A DNA stretch of 64,000 bases, from NCBI GenBank assembly GCA_020445255.1, contig JAGRGY010000013.1, forward strand, positions 28,482 to 92,481, given 5' to 3'. Shown one piece after another: positions 1 to 11,045 of this stretch (position 1 is its first letter; each line of letters opens with the position of its first letter). A model generated the notes under the pieces. It was given only the letters and a program-made list of their open reading frames with translations. It was not told the origin of the DNA and made no database searches. The DNA comes from Gammaproteobacteria bacterium (GTDB lineage Bacteria > Pseudomonadota > Gammaproteobacteria > Chromatiales > Chromatiaceae). The position numbers and the translations under genes are program-made.

Positions 1-605
1 CCGTAGGTGATGTCGCAGGCATACGCCTCGGCACGCGTCACCGGGCGCAGGTGCGGGAAGCCACCGGTGTCGCCGCGGTATTCGAGGTCGACACGATACG
101 AAGAGCTGTCCGGCCCCATACCACCCGAGGAATTGATGATGCCGGTGCTCATACCGAGAAAATGGTACAGACGCCCCATCCAGCCGGCATCGCGCCGGGC
201 GAGATAGTCGTTCACGGTCACCACGTGCACGCCGCGGCCGTTCAGCGCGTTCAGGTACACGGCCAGCGTAGCGACCAGCGTCTTGCCTTCACCGGTGCGC
301 ATCTCGGCGATCTTGCCCTGGTTGAGCACCATGCCGCCTATCATCTGCACGTCGAAATGGCGCATGCCGAGCACCCGGCGACTGGCCTCGCGCACGACCG
401 CAAAGGCCTCGTTCAGCAGTGCGTCGAGCGATTCCCCGTTTTCCAGGCGACGCCGGAATTCGTCGGTCTTGGCTGCCAGCTCGGCATCGCCAAGGGCCTG
501 CAACTGCGGCTCCAGGACGTTGATCTGCTCGACCGATTTGAGCATCCGCCTCACCAGCCGCTCGTTGCGGCTGCCGAAGATCTTCTTCATCAAGTTGCTG
601 AGCAT
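1..605 (-). CDS. secA: Preprotein translocase ATPase SecA, N-terminal part (runs off the window)
   Basis: SecA is the ATPase motor that pushes unfolded preproteins through SecYEG. Only the first 201 codons are present; the rest lies beyond base 1. The ATG at 605 gives a typical SecA N-terminus ([17 protein letters not shown]), and the Walker A motif MRTGEGKT is at residues 102-109 at the expected distance. The stretch [19 protein letters not shown] and the later [10 protein letters not shown] are SecA hallmarks. Between GMSTGI and [10 protein letters not shown] there are about 35 residues, roughly 25 more than I recall for E. coli SecA. Upstream lies the M23 peptidase gene on the same strand, separated by a terminator hairpin, so secA probably has its own promoter. 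Identification is very secure. Confidence 0.97.
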   Translation of the reverse strand, partial: MLSNLMKKIFGSRNERLVRRMLKSVEQINVLEPQLQALGDAELAAKTDEFRRRLENGESLDALLNEAFAVVREASRRVLGMRHFDVQMIGGMVLNQGKIAEMRTGEGKTLVATLAVYLNALNGRGVHVVTVNDYLARRDAGWMGRLYHFLGMSTGIINSSGGMGPDSSSYRVDLEYRGDTGGFPHLRPVTRAEAYACDITY

Positions 606-690
606 TCAGTCCCGACCTTCAAAATTCAGGCAAAAAACGAGGGCCGCATGATAACGCATCCGGATCGCTGTACGGCGGTGGCCCAAACAC

Positions 691-710
691 AAAACCCGCC
701 GTAGCGGGTT
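691..710 (-). terminator. Intrinsic terminator after the M23 peptidase gene
   Basis: Read on the minus strand this is AACCCGC, loop TACG, GCGGGTT, followed by TTTTGTGTTTGG: a 7-bp stem with a T-rich tail. It lies about 22 bases past the stop of the M23 peptidase gene and about 85 bases before the secA start, so it should separate the two transcripts. Confidence 0.75.
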
Positions 711-732
711 AGTTGGATATATCGGCAGAGGT

Positions 733-1659
733 TTAGTTCTTGGCTACGAACTGCGCCGGGTTCACCGGCCTGCCGTCGCGATGGACCTCGAAGTGAACGT
801 GCGGACCACTCGACCGCCCGGTGCTGCCCAACAGCGCAATCGTGTCCCCCTTGCTGACCATGTCGCCGACCTTGACGAGATTTTGCTTGTTGTGACCGTA
901 AAGGGTCGAATACCCGTCCGCATGCCGAACCTCGATCAGGTTGCCGAAGCCCGACACCTGTTCCGAGCGGACGACGACCCCCGACGCCACGGCGACCACG
1001 TTGGAGCCGCGTTTGCCGGCGAAATCGACGCCCCGATGATAGGATTTCTTGCCGTTGAACGGGTCCGTTCGCTTGCCGTACCCCGACGACATCCAGCCCT
1101 TTTCGAGCGGGCGCCCTGACGGCAGCACCTCGGCACGCAGGTTGCGGTTCATCATGACCGATTCAAGCGCGCGCAGCTTGTCTTCGCGGTCGTCGAGCAG
1201 GTCCGCCAGGCGCTGCATCTCGCCGCTGAGATCGGCGGGACTCTGACTGTCGCTGGGGATCGCATCCTCGACCCCGCCGACCGGCGGCGCGCTGGCGAAA
1301 TCGAACTCCTCGCTGTCGAGTTTGCCGACCTCGACCAGACGCCCACCCAGGGCGTCGAGGCGCATCAAATGGGCCTGCAACTCTGCGATTTTCAATGCCA
1401 TCGCGTCGAGATGGGCGCGTTGCTCCGCCTTGGCATCCGTGATCACGCGACGTTCGGCCGCCAACATCGACTGCATTCGGGCAGCGGCGGCATCGACGCT
1501 GAGATCCATGCCATGGCGCTCACCGAGCAGAAATCCCCCCCAGGCACCCAGCGCGGCCAGACCGAGCATGCCGGCGGCGGCGAGCGTGGCCGCACGCGGG
1601 ACGCAGATGTCGATGCTGCCGGTGCGTTTGCAGAAGTCGGACAGAAAAATGATCTTCAT
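733..1659 (-). CDS. Inner-membrane-anchored M23 family metallopeptidase (murein endopeptidase type)
   Basis: 308 residues. One membrane segment at about 22-46 is followed by a predicted coiled-coil stretch (about 60-110), a linker, and a C-terminal M23 (LytM/peptidase) domain from about residue 185. Zinc ligands are visible as H208 and D212 in YHRGVDFA and H287/H289 in GPHVHFE, so the domain looks catalytically intact rather than an EnvC-like activator. M23 enzymes cut peptide cross-links in peptidoglycan in the periplasm. The gene lies between dciA (divergent) and secA, the same place where Pseudomonas carries an M23 peptidase near secA and lpxC. Start is the ATG at 1659. The exact substrate cannot be told from sequence. 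Confidence 0.9.
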   Translation of the reverse strand: MKIIFLSDFCKRTGSIDICVPRAATLAAAGMLGLAALGAWGGFLLGERHGMDLSVDAAAARMQSMLAAERRVITDAKAEQRAHLDAMALKIAELQAHLMRLDALGGRLVEVGKLDSEEFDFASAPPVGGVEDAIPSDSQSPADLSGEMQRLADLLDDREDKLRALESVMMNRNLRAEVLPSGRPLEKGWMSSGYGKRTDPFNGKKSYHRGVDFAGKRGSNVVAVASGVVVRSEQVSGFGNLIEVRHADGYSTLYGHNKQNLVKVGDMVSKGDTIALLGSTGRSSGPHVHFEVHRDGRPVNPAQFVAKN

Positions 1660-1742
1660 TGGATTCTCGCCAGGCCTTTAGCGCTTATCGGCCCATCACG
1701 GTGTACTCTTTAAAACCCGGAACCCGCCGTGAAACCACGACC

Positions 1743-2186
1743 ATGGCCCGAAGCCTAAAATCGGTTCGCCACCTGCTAATCGACAAACCAATGCTCAAAA
1801 CGCTGGCGGCCGAGATCAGCGCCCAGCGGGTTCTGCTCGACCGCGTTCGCCGCCTGTTGCCTGGCGAACTCGCACCGCACTGTATAGCTGCGCGCATCGA
1901 CGGTCAGCGACTCGTCGTGCACACGGATTCGCCCGTCTGGGCGAGCCGACTGCGCTTCATGTCGGCTGAACTTCGTATGTTACTCGAAAATGACTTTCCG
2001 GCATTGCGGGAAGTCAAGATCAGACTGCTGCCACCGATCGGCGTTCGTCCCCGAACGGAACAGACCGCACAATTCTCGGATATCGCAGCCGGCACCGTTC
2101 AGTCGGCCGCCGAAGGCATCGCCGACCCACAGTTGCAGGCCGCTCTGCAACGCCTCGGATCGCGGTTGAAACCACGCAACAGGTGA
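1743..2186 (+). CDS. dciA: DciA-like protein (DUF721), replicative helicase loader family
   Basis: 147 residues from the ATG at 1743. An upstream in-frame ATG at 1659 would add 28 residues with no family resemblance and would overlap the start of the divergent M23 gene, so it is not chosen. The body (VWASRLRFMSAELRML around the middle) has the compact KH-like DUF721 pattern, with basic residues at both ends. DciA proteins interact with the DnaB helicase and are the usual loader in bacteria without DnaC. The gene is divergent from the M23 peptidase gene (83-base gap) and convergent with lpxC (21-base gap). The family assignment is good; the function rests on the family. Confidence 0.82.
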   Translation: MARSLKSVRHLLIDKPMLKTLAAEISAQRVLLDRVRRLLPGELAPHCIAARIDGQRLVVHTDSPVWASRLRFMSAELRMLLENDFPALREVKIRLLPPIGVRPRTEQTAQFSDIAAGTVQSAAEGIADPQLQAALQRLGSRLKPRNR

Positions 2187-2207
2187 TGCTGCGGTCCCTG
2201 CCCCGGA

Positions 2208-3119
2208 TCAGGAGGCCTGCGCGGGCTTCATGTAGGAGATCGGGGCACGCTCCGCATCCCTGAACGTCACCTCTTCCCACGCTTCCGGCTGCGAGATCAA
2301 GGCCTTGAGCAGGCGATTGTTCAGGGCATGGCCGGACTTGTAGCCATTGAACGCCCCGATCAGGCTGTGCCCGAGCAGATACAGATCGCCGATCGCGTCC
2401 AGGATCTTGTGGCGGACGAATTCATCCTGATAGCGCAGGCCGTCTTCGTTAAGCACACGGAAATCGTCGACGACGATCGCGTTGTCCATGCTGCCGCCCA
2501 GCGCGAGACCGTTGGCGCGCAGCATCTCGATATCGCGCAGGAAACCGAACGTACGGGCGCGACTGACCTCTTTGACGAACGACGTCGATGAGAAATCGAT
2601 GACCGAATTGCGGCGCTCCTCGCTCATTGCCGGATGATCGAAGTCGATGCCGAAGCTGACCTTGAAGCCGTTGAACGGCTCGAAGCGCGCGATCTTGTCG
2701 CCGTCCCGTACCTCGATCGGCTTCTTGATGCGGATGAAGCGCTTGGCGACGTTCTGCTCCTCAACGCCGGCCGACTGGATCAGAAACACGAACGGTCCGG
2801 CGCTGCCGTCCATGATCGGCACCTCCGGCGCGCTCACGTCCACATAGGCATTGTCGATGCCGAGTCCGGCGAACGCCGACAGCAGATGCTCGACCGTCGA
2901 GATACGCACACTGTCCTTGACCAGGGTCGTCGACAGCCGGGTGTCACCGACGAATTCCGCCTTGGCCGGGATATCGACCGGCGAATCGAGGTCGACGCGG
3001 CGGAACACGATGCCGGTGTCGGGAGCCGCAGGACGCAACGTCAGATACACCTTCTCGCCGGTGTGCAGACCCACACCGGTGGCCCGAATGACGTTCTTCA
3101 ATGTCCGCTGCTTAATCAT
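2208..3119 (-). CDS. lpxC: UDP-3-O-acyl-N-acetylglucosamine deacetylase LpxC
   Basis: 303 residues. LpxC is the zinc-dependent enzyme of the committed step of lipid A synthesis in the cytoplasm. The start at 3119 gives [19 protein letters not shown], matching the family start, with GGGAGA about 10 bases upstream; an ATG 14 codons earlier is rejected. Zinc-binding parts are visible as [10 protein letters not shown] and, later, [16 protein letters not shown]. The gene follows ftsZ at the end of the dcw cluster but is separated by 195 bases that contain its own promoter and a 16-bp palindrome. Its gammaproteobacterial position and outer-membrane role support a Gram-negative host. Confidence 0.98.
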   Translation of the reverse strand: MIKQRTLKNVIRATGVGLHTGEKVYLTLRPAAPDTGIVFRRVDLDSPVDIPAKAEFVGDTRLSTTLVKDSVRISTVEHLLSAFAGLGIDNAYVDVSAPEVPIMDGSAGPFVFLIQSAGVEEQNVAKRFIRIKKPIEVRDGDKIARFEPFNGFKVSFGIDFDHPAMSEERRNSVIDFSSTSFVKEVSRARTFGFLRDIEMLRANGLALGGSMDNAIVVDDFRVLNEDGLRYQDEFVRHKILDAIGDLYLLGHSLIGAFNGYKSGHALNNRLLKALISQPEAWEEVTFRDAERAPISYMKPAQAS

Positions 3120-3222
3120 ATGGTTCGATCTCCCGATCACAATACCTGGCCATTCAGGCACTTAGTCCCTTCAAGCACGGCAATGTGACGACGCTTTGAG
3201 TCGGTGATCCCCCGACAACCGC

Positions 3223-3238
3223 TTAGGGAATTCCCTAA
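3223..3238. repeat. Perfect 16-bp palindrome at the lpxC transcription start
   Basis: TTAGGGAATTCCCTAA is fully self-complementary. On the minus strand it begins on the last base of the -10 box of the predicted lpxC promoter, so it covers the likely transcription start. This is where a repressor of a dimeric type would be expected to bind. No known binding protein can be named from the sequence. Confidence 0.6.
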
Positions 3239-3266
3239 TTATCAGCTTTTATGATCACCCGATCAA
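3238..3266 (-). promoter_or_regulatory. Predicted sigma70-type promoter of lpxC
   Basis: Minus strand: -35 TTGATC (3266-3261), a 17-base spacer, -10 GATAAT (3243-3238). This matches 4/6 and 5/6 of the consensus and lies about 120 bases before the lpxC ATG. It would let lpxC be transcribed separately from the long division operon. Confidence 0.6.
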
Positions 3267-3314
3267 GCAAAAATGTCGGCGCTGCCGCGCGTCGCCCACC
3301 TGCCGGCCCGGACA

Positions 3315-4490
3315 TCAATCCGCCTGGCGCCGGAGGAACGCCGGAATATCCAGATATTCCATATCCTTACTGGTCGCCGCCTTGACAAACGCCTTGGCGG
3401 TCTTCTGTTTACTGCGGGAAGGCATCGCGGCCTCGCGCGAATTGTAATCGACATTTTCGGTTTCCACCGTGTCATTTGCGACCAGGCGCACCGGCTTCAG
3501 TTCGACCTCGGGCGGCGCGACGACCGCTGCCGGCGTATCGCCAAGCCCGGTGGCAACAACCGTCACGCGCATCTCGTCGGTCATCTCGGGATCGATGACA
3601 GTGCCGACCACGACCGTCGCATCATCACGCGCAAACTCCTTGACGGTGTTGCCGACCTCGTCGAACTCGCCGATCGCGAGATTCAGACCGGCAGTGATGT
3701 TGACCAGGATGCCGCGCGCGCCCGAGAGATTGATGTCCTCGAGCAGTGGGCTGCGGATCGCGAGTTCGGCGGCCTCGCGCGCACGCTTCTCGCCACTTGC
3801 ACGACCGGTGCCCATCATCGCCACGCCCATCTCGGACATCACGGTGCGCACGTCGGCGAAGTCGACGTTGATCAGGCCCGGTCGGGTGATCAGTTCGGCG
3901 ATGCCCTGCACCGCATTCAGCAACACGTCGTTGGCGGCCTTGAACGCGTCCAGCAGCGACGTCGTCTTACCCAGCACCGACAACAGTTTCTCGTTCGGTA
4001 TCGTGATCACCGAATCGACATGCTCCGACAGTTTCGCGATGCCCTCTTCGGCGATGCGCAGGCGCTTGGCGCCTTCGAAACTGAACGGCTTGGTCACGAC
4101 GGCCACGGTCAGGATGCCGAGTTCTCTCGCCACCTCGGCGACGACCGGGGCCGCACCCGTGCCCGTGCCACCACCCATACCGGCGGTGATGAAGACCATG
4201 TCGGCGCCTTCCAGCGCCTCGTAGATGCGATCGCGATCCTCCATCGCGGCCTCGAAGCCACGATCCGGATTGGCACCGGCACCGAGGCCACGCGTGACAT
4301 TCGAGCCGAGTTGCAGCGCGGTCCGCACCTCGGTGTTCTTCAACGCCTGCGCGTCCGTATTGGCGCAGATGAAGTCGACACCCTCGATACTCGAGCGCAG
4401 CATGTGATTGACCGCGTTGCCGCCGCCGCCGCCGACACCGACTACCTTGATGACAGCACTCTGGCTATCCACATCCATCAGTTCGAACAT
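3315..4490 (-). CDS. ftsZ: Cell division GTPase FtsZ
   Basis: 391 residues. FtsZ polymerises into the cytoplasmic Z ring that organises division. The nucleotide loop [15 protein letters not shown] is near the start, the tubulin signature GGGTGTG is at 106-112, and the T7 loop NVDFADVR is present. After a variable linker (about 320-375) the protein ends with [11 protein letters not shown], the conserved tail that binds FtsA and ZipA. The ATG at 4490 has a strong ribosome-binding site (GGAGGAGA). It follows ftsA with a 69-base gap holding a stable hairpin and is followed by lpxC. All hallmarks are intact. Confidence 0.99.
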   Translation of the reverse strand: MFELMDVDSQSAVIKVVGVGGGGGNAVNHMLRSSIEGVDFICANTDAQALKNTEVRTALQLGSNVTRGLGAGANPDRGFEAAMEDRDRIYEALEGADMVFITAGMGGGTGTGAAPVVAEVARELGILTVAVVTKPFSFEGAKRLRIAEEGIAKLSEHVDSVITIPNEKLLSVLGKTTSLLDAFKAANDVLLNAVQGIAELITRPGLINVDFADVRTVMSEMGVAMMGTGRASGEKRAREAAELAIRSPLLEDINLSGARGILVNITAGLNLAIGEFDEVGNTVKEFARDDATVVVGTVIDPEMTDEMRVTVVATGLGDTPAAVVAPPEVELKPVRLVANDTVETENVDYNSREAAMPSRSKQKTAKAFVKAATSKDMEYLDIPAFLRRQAD

Positions 4491-4510
4491 GTTTCTCTCC
4501 TCCTGCTAGG

Positions 4511-4540
4511 CGGGCCCGATCGAAGTCGATCCCGGGCCCG
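4511..4540 (-). promoter_or_regulatory. Hairpin in the ftsA-ftsZ gap
   Basis: CGGGCCCG-ATCGA pairs with TCGAT-CC-CGGGCCCG across a 2-base loop, with a 2-base bulge, giving about 13 base pairs, mostly GC. There is no T-run after it, so it does not look like a classical terminator. It lies just before the ribosome-binding site of ftsZ and could affect mRNA processing, stability or ftsZ translation relative to ftsA. Confidence 0.5.
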
Positions 4541-4559
4541 GTTGCCGCTGTTTACCTGA

Positions 4560-5795
4560 TTAGAAATTGCCCTGGAACCAGCTCTTCATCCGGTTCCAAA
4601 CCGATCGCACACCGCCACCGCCTACGTTCTCTGGGGTCCGCACCGCCCGGTTGCTGTGGCCGAACAACAAGAGCCCAACGCCGGTCGCATGGATCGGGTT
4701 GCGCACGACATCCACCAATCCGGTCACGTACTGCGGAATACCCAGTCGGACCGGCATGTGAAACACCTCTTCCGCGAGGTCGATCAGACCCTCCATCTTC
4801 GCGCTGCCACCGGTCAGCACGACGCCGCCGGCGACCAGATCCTCGTAGCCCGAACGCCGCAGTTCGCCCTGGATCAGTGTCAGCAGTTCCTCGTAGCGCG
4901 GCTCGACCACCTCGGCCAGCGTCTGCCGACTGAGCCGACGCGGCGGCCGGTCGCCGATGCTCGGCACCTCGATCGTCTCATCGGGACTGGCGAGCTGGGT
5001 CAGCGCACACGCGTACTTGAGCTTGATCTCGTCGGCGTGCTGGGTGGGAGTACGCAGCGCGACCGCGATGTCATTGGTGACCTGGTCGCCGGCGATCGGG
5101 ATCACCGCGGTGTGGCGGATCGATCCACCGGTGAACACCGCGATGTCGGTCGTGCCGCCGCCGATGTCGACCAGGCACACGCCGAGGTCCTTTTCATCCT
5201 CTTCGAGCACCGAGTAGCTGGACGCCAGCTGTTCCAGGATCAGGTCCTCGACCTCGAGACCGCAGCGCCGCACGCACTTGATGATGTTTTGCGCGGCGCT
5301 GACCGCGCCGGTGACCATGTGCACGCGCGCCTCGAGCCGCACGCCGGACATACCGACCGGGTCGTGGATGCCTTCCTGGTTATCGATGATGAATTCCTGC
5401 GGAAGGATATGCAGGATCTTCTGGTCGGCCGGGATCGCCACCGCGCGCGCGGCATCGATGACACGTTCGACGTCAGAGTGTGAGACCTCGCCGTCCTTGA
5501 TCGGGACAATGCCGTGTGAATTCAGGCTCGACACGTGGCTGCCCGCGATGCCGGCGTACACCGAGTCGATCTCGACGCCGGCCATCAGTTCCGCCTCTTC
5601 CACCGCACGCTGTATCGACTGCACGGTCGACTCGATGTTTACCACGACGCCCTTCTTGAGGCCGCGTGACGGGTGCGAGCCGATGCCGATGATCTCGATC
5701 TCGTTGTCCTGTTTCACCTCGCCGACGATCGCCACGACCTTGGACGTGCCGATATCCAGGCCGACGATGATGTTCTTGTCACTGCGTTTGACCAT
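4560..5795 (-). CDS. ftsA: Cell division protein FtsA (actin-like Z-ring anchor)
   Basis: 411 residues. FtsA is an actin-fold ATPase that links FtsZ to the inner membrane and to the later divisome. The ATG at 5795 gives MVKRSDKNIIVGLDIGTSK, the first phosphate-binding motif; the second (VDIGGGTTDIAVF) is near residue 210. The C-terminal amphipathic helix (WNRMKSWFQGNF) used for membrane binding is present. A 74-residue upstream extension is possible in frame but only reads through ftsQ and is rejected. The start overlaps the ftsQ stop in TGATG, so translation is probably coupled. Confidence 0.98.
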   Translation of the reverse strand: MVKRSDKNIIVGLDIGTSKVVAIVGEVKQDNEIEIIGIGSHPSRGLKKGVVVNIESTVQSIQRAVEEAELMAGVEIDSVYAGIAGSHVSSLNSHGIVPIKDGEVSHSDVERVIDAARAVAIPADQKILHILPQEFIIDNQEGIHDPVGMSGVRLEARVHMVTGAVSAAQNIIKCVRRCGLEVEDLILEQLASSYSVLEEDEKDLGVCLVDIGGGTTDIAVFTGGSIRHTAVIPIAGDQVTNDIAVALRTPTQHADEIKLKYACALTQLASPDETIEVPSIGDRPPRRLSRQTLAEVVEPRYEELLTLIQGELRRSGYEDLVAGGVVLTGGSAKMEGLIDLAEEVFHMPVRLGIPQYVTGLVDVVRNPIHATGVGLLLFGHSNRAVRTPENVGGGGVRSVWNRMKSWFQGNF

Positions 5796-6591
5796 CAGAC
5801 CTTTTCCCGCGAGTCGTTTGCCGCCGCTGCGGCCTTTGCATCCTCGTTGTCGCGCCAGCGAACCGCGAAGCCGTGCGCATAGCGCATGTCGACACGTTCC
5901 GGCAGGTGCTGCGGATCGGCGACCAGGCTCGGGTATACGCGCAGAAACTGCGCCAGGCGCTGGCGCTCGTCTTCGCGACCGAGTGACACCGTCAGTCCAC
6001 CCTCGAAAACCATCCACCAGTGCCGTCGCTGGTCGAGCTCCACGCTACGGATCTGAAGGTCGCGCAGGCGCGCGGCAGCGACCGACGACTGGAAGAATTC
6101 GACCACACGGCGTTCACTTCCCTCCGGTCCGTGCAGCCTGACCAGACTTTCATATCCTGCGGTCGAATCCGGTCGGAAGACGTGGCCACGCACGTCGATC
6201 AGCCCGTCGTCCCCCCAGCGTGCGAGCGGAACGTGTTCGGTTACCGTCATGCTCAACTTGTCTGGCCATACTCGTCGGATGCTGACGTCGTCGACCCATG
6301 CCATCGCCAGGATCGCCGCACGCAGGCGCTGCATGTCGCAGGTGAAGAAGCCACCATCGATCGCGGCGCTCGCGGTGTCGCGCACCAGCGCGTGCGTCAG
6401 GTGCTGCAGCTCACCCTTCACCTCGACCACGCGCAATGGCAGCCGACCCGGTTGCGACAGATGGTGATACCCGGCGCCGACGCCAGCGACCAGCGCGAAC
6501 AGACCAAAGGCACCGAGGATGCCGGACCAACCCATCGTGCGAAGCACGCCGGACTTCGCCTTCGTTGCCGGTGCCTTGCGCGACCTGGCCA

Positions 6592-6592
<1 letters not shown>
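5795..6592 (-). CDS. ftsQ: Cell division protein FtsQ
   Basis: 265 residues. FtsQ is a bitopic divisome protein that bridges early and late division proteins through FtsB/FtsL. A short basic cytoplasmic tail precedes one membrane segment (about 22-42), then the POTRA domain (LPLRVVEVKG onward) and the FtsQ beta domain. The ATG at 6592 overlaps the ddl stop as TGATG, and the stop overlaps ftsA in the same way. An earlier ATG 12 codons upstream lies inside ddl and is less likely. Gene order ddl-ftsQ-ftsA-ftsZ is standard. Confidence 0.95.
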
Positions 6593-8404
<1,812 letters not shown>

Positions 8405-8408
<4 letters not shown>

Positions 8409-8554
8409 CGCTTGCCCTTGCCGACCGGCGTCAGCGAGCGACGCGAGGGCGTCGTGTGTGCGCGCTGTTCATTGCGCGGCGGCAGGGTCATGCGCGCGAC
8501 CAGGCCCTCACCGCAACCCATGTGCAGCCGGAGCGAACGATTGTTCTGTTTCAT
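8405..8554 (-). CDS. Unrecognised small basic protein encoded between murC and murB
   Basis: A 49-residue reading frame ([18 protein letters not shown]... ending PVGKGKR) that exactly fills the gap between murC and murB. Its ATG overlaps the murC stop as ATGA. Its stop overlaps the murB start as ATGATGA. A GGAGG lies 10 bases before its ATG, inside the end of murC. 39 of 49 codons end in G or C, as expected for a real gene in this GC-rich DNA. The peptide is rich in Arg, has one Cys and no membrane segment. I do not recognise a family. It may be a real small protein or a translated linker that carries ribosomes from murC to murB. Confidence 0.55.
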
Positions 8555-9981
8555 CGGCATAGCGCCTCCGCCATACCGGCCGAGACCTGCCCGATGTTGC
8601 CGGCACCCATGGTCACGACGATGTCGCCGTCGTGCACGATGTCGCGCAGCACGTGCGGTAGCTCCTCGATATCGTCCAGGAACACCGGGTCGACCTGTCC
8701 ACGCGCACGGATCGCGCGGCTCAACGCGCGGCCGTCGGCACCGGCGATCGGCGCCTCGCCGGCTGCATAGACCTCGCTCAACAGCAGTACGTCGACACCC
8801 GAGAGGACGGCGACGAAATCATCGAACGCATCGTGCGTACGGCTGTAGCGATGTGGCTGAAACGCCAACACGAGCCGGTTGTCCGGCCAGCCGGCACGCA
8901 CGGCGTCGAGCGTTGCGGCCAGCTCACGCGGGTGATGCCCATAGTCGTCGACCAGCATGAATCCGCAGTCGCCGATGCGGCAGCCCGAACGCGCCTGGAA
9001 GCGGCGGCCGATGCCCTGGAACGCTGCCAGGGTGGTCTGGATGGTGGCGATGCCGACGCCCATCTCGCGCGCGACGCTGATCGCGGCCAGCGCATTCAGC
9101 ACATTGTGTCGACCGGGCATGTTGAGAGTTACCTCGAACGCATCCGCACCAGGCATCTGAACCGTGAACCGGGTCGTCATCGCCTGCTGGCGGATATCGA
9201 CAGCACGCACGTCAGCATCGTCGACGGTACCGTAGGTGACGACCTTGCGCGTGACCTCCGGCAACAGGTCGCGGATGTTGTCATCGTCCAGACACATCAC
9301 GGCCTCGCCATAAAAAGGCAGGTGATGCAGAAATTCGAGAAAGGTCGCGCGCAGGCGCGCGAAATCGTTGCCGTAGGTCGCCATGTGGTCTTCGTCGACA
9401 TTGGTGACGACGGCCAGCATCGGCTGCAGATACAGGAACGAGGCGTCGCTCTCGTCGGCCTCGGCCACCAGCACCTCTCCCTCGCCCAGATGTGCATAGC
9501 TGCCGCGCGAGTTCAGGCGGCCGCCGATCACGTAGGTGGGGTCCAGGCCGCCCTCGATCAGCAGGCTCGCGATCAGGCTCGTGGTAGTCGTTTTGCCGTG
9601 TGTGCCGGCCACGGCGATGCCGTAACGGAAGCGCATGATCTCGGCCAGCATCTCGGCGCGTGGAACGACCGGGATGCGCCGCTCACGTGCGGCCATCACC
9701 TCGGGGTTGGCCTCGTTGACCGCGCTCGACACGATGATCGCATCGGCGCCGGCAACGTTGTCGACGGCGTGCCCGATGTTGATCGTCGCGCCCTGCTCGG
9801 CCAGACGCACGGTCGCGGCGTTCGGTTTGATGTCCGATCCCGAAACCTGGTAGCCCAGGTTCAGCATGACCTGCGCGATCCCATTCATGCCCGCGCCGCC
9901 AATGCCGACGAAGTGCAGGTGACGCATGCGCCCCATCGCGCCGGCGGCATAGCGCGGCTTGTTCGTCCGCGGTCCGTTCAT
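8551..9981 (-). CDS. murC: UDP-N-acetylmuramate--L-alanine ligase MurC
   Basis: 476 residues. MurC adds L-alanine to UDP-MurNAc, the first stem-peptide step. It shows the nucleotide-binding start ([16 protein letters not shown]), the ATP loop [10 protein letters not shown] at 125-133, and central DEDHMATYG and C-terminal DDYGHHPRE motifs of the Mur ligase family. The ATG at 9981 has a very good ribosome-binding site (GGAGGTGA) and overlaps the murG stop as ATGA. An internal ATG 18 codons later ([11 protein letters not shown]) is a possible shorter start. Confidence 0.97.
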   Translation of the reverse strand: MNGPRTNKPRYAAGAMGRMRHLHFVGIGGAGMNGIAQVMLNLGYQVSGSDIKPNAATVRLAEQGATINIGHAVDNVAGADAIIVSSAVNEANPEVMAARERRIPVVPRAEMLAEIMRFRYGIAVAGTHGKTTTTSLIASLLIEGGLDPTYVIGGRLNSRGSYAHLGEGEVLVAEADESDASFLYLQPMLAVVTNVDEDHMATYGNDFARLRATFLEFLHHLPFYGEAVMCLDDDNIRDLLPEVTRKVVTYGTVDDADVRAVDIRQQAMTTRFTVQMPGADAFEVTLNMPGRHNVLNALAAISVAREMGVGIATIQTTLAAFQGIGRRFQARSGCRIGDCGFMLVDDYGHHPRELAATLDAVRAGWPDNRLVLAFQPHRYSRTHDAFDDFVAVLSGVDVLLLSEVYAAGEAPIAGADGRALSRAIRARGQVDPVFLDDIEELPHVLRDIVHDGDIVVTMGAGNIGQVSAGMAEALCR

Positions 9982-11045
9982 GCAATCACCTCCGCGCAGA
10001 CGTCGGCGACCCGCGCGGCGGCATCGCGCCGCGCCAGGCCGTAGGCACGCAGCGCGATCGCATGCAGTGCATCCCGGTCCGACATCAGGTCGGACAGCGT
10101 CGCGGCCAGCGCCTGCGGGGTCATGTCGCGCTGCTGCAGCAGGCGCCCCGCATCGGCGTCCGCAAGGAAACCCGCATTGACGGACTGATGGTCGTCGACC
10201 GCATACGGGAACGGCACCAACACCGCCGGCAGCCCCGCGGCCATCAGTTCGGACACGGTCAATGCGCCGGCCCGGCAGATCGCCAGATCGGCCCAGCGAT
10301 AGGCCGCATCCATGTCATCGATGAACTCGACGATCTCGGCATCGACCGCGTGGGAACGATAGGCCGCGGCGGTCGCTGCATGCCGGTCGCGCCCGGCCTG
10401 GTGGCGCACCTCGGGCCGCAGGTCTTCATCGATCAGCGCCAGCGCGGCCGGTACCCCCTCGTTGAGCGCCTGCGCACCCTGGGAACCACCGAATACCAGC
10501 AGGCGCAGGCGACGATCGCCGATCGGTTGCGGGGCTGGCAGCGCCGCGATCTCGGCGCGGATCGGGTTGCCGGTGACACGCGCGTCGACGGCGGCGGCAA
10601 AACTGCCGGGAAACGCCTGCAGCACACGGGTCGCGAAGCGCGCAAGCATGCGGTTGGTCATACCAGGTATCGCATTCTGTTCGTGGATCACGAGCGGGAT
10701 CCGCAGCAGCCGGCTCACGACCCCGCCGGGCGCAGTCACGAAGCCGCCCATACCGAGCACAACCGCCGGGCGACGGCGGCGCAAAACGCCGGCGGCCTGC
10801 CGCATCGCGTGCAGCAGGCCCCACAGGGCGAGCAGACGCCGGGCGAGTCCTTCACCACGCACGCGCTGCGCCTCGATCGTATCCAAGTCGAAGCCGTGCG
10901 CCGGCACCACGCGCGACTCGAAGCTGTCCGGTGTGCCCAGCCAGCTGATCTGCCAGCCACGCGCGGCGAGCTCGGCCGCCACCGCCAGCGCGGGGAAAAC
11001 ATGCCCGCCGGTACCGCCGGCCATGATGGCTATGCGCGTTGCCAT
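9978..11045 (-). CDS. murG: UDP-GlcNAc:lipid I N-acetylglucosaminyltransferase MurG
   Basis: 355 residues. MurG converts lipid I to lipid II on the cytoplasmic face of the inner membrane. The glycine-rich loop [13 protein letters not shown] is at residues 8-20, and [11 protein letters not shown] and [24 protein letters not shown] are the sugar-nucleotide signatures. The ATG at 11045 is preceded by GGGAGGGACA; a start 25 codons earlier reads the other frame of ftsW and is rejected. It overlaps the end of ftsW by 16 bases and murC by 4. Confidence 0.97.
   Translation of the reverse strand: MATRIAIMAGGTGGHVFPALAVAAELAARGWQISWLGTPDSFESRVVPAHGFDLDTIEAQRVRGEGLARRLLALWGLLHAMRQAAGVLRRRRPAVVLGMGGFVTAPGGVVSRLLRIPLVIHEQNAIPGMTNRMLARFATRVLQAFPGSFAAAVDARVTGNPIRAEIAALPAPQPIGDRRLRLLVFGGSQGAQALNEGVPAALALIDEDLRPEVRHQAGRDRHAATAAAYRSHAVDAEIVEFIDDMDAAYRWADLAICRAGALTVSELMAAGLPAVLVPFPYAVDDHQSVNAGFLADADAGRLLQQRDMTPQALAATLSDLMSDRDALHAIALRAYGLARRDAAARVADVCAEVIA

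Noticed and set aside
3273..4559. 428-codon plus-strand frame over ftsZ
   Set aside because: Antisense shadow of ftsZ with no domain pattern.
5796..6017. 74-residue N-terminal extension of FtsA
   Set aside because: It reads ftsQ out of frame and precedes the canonical FtsA start, which is coupled by TGATG.
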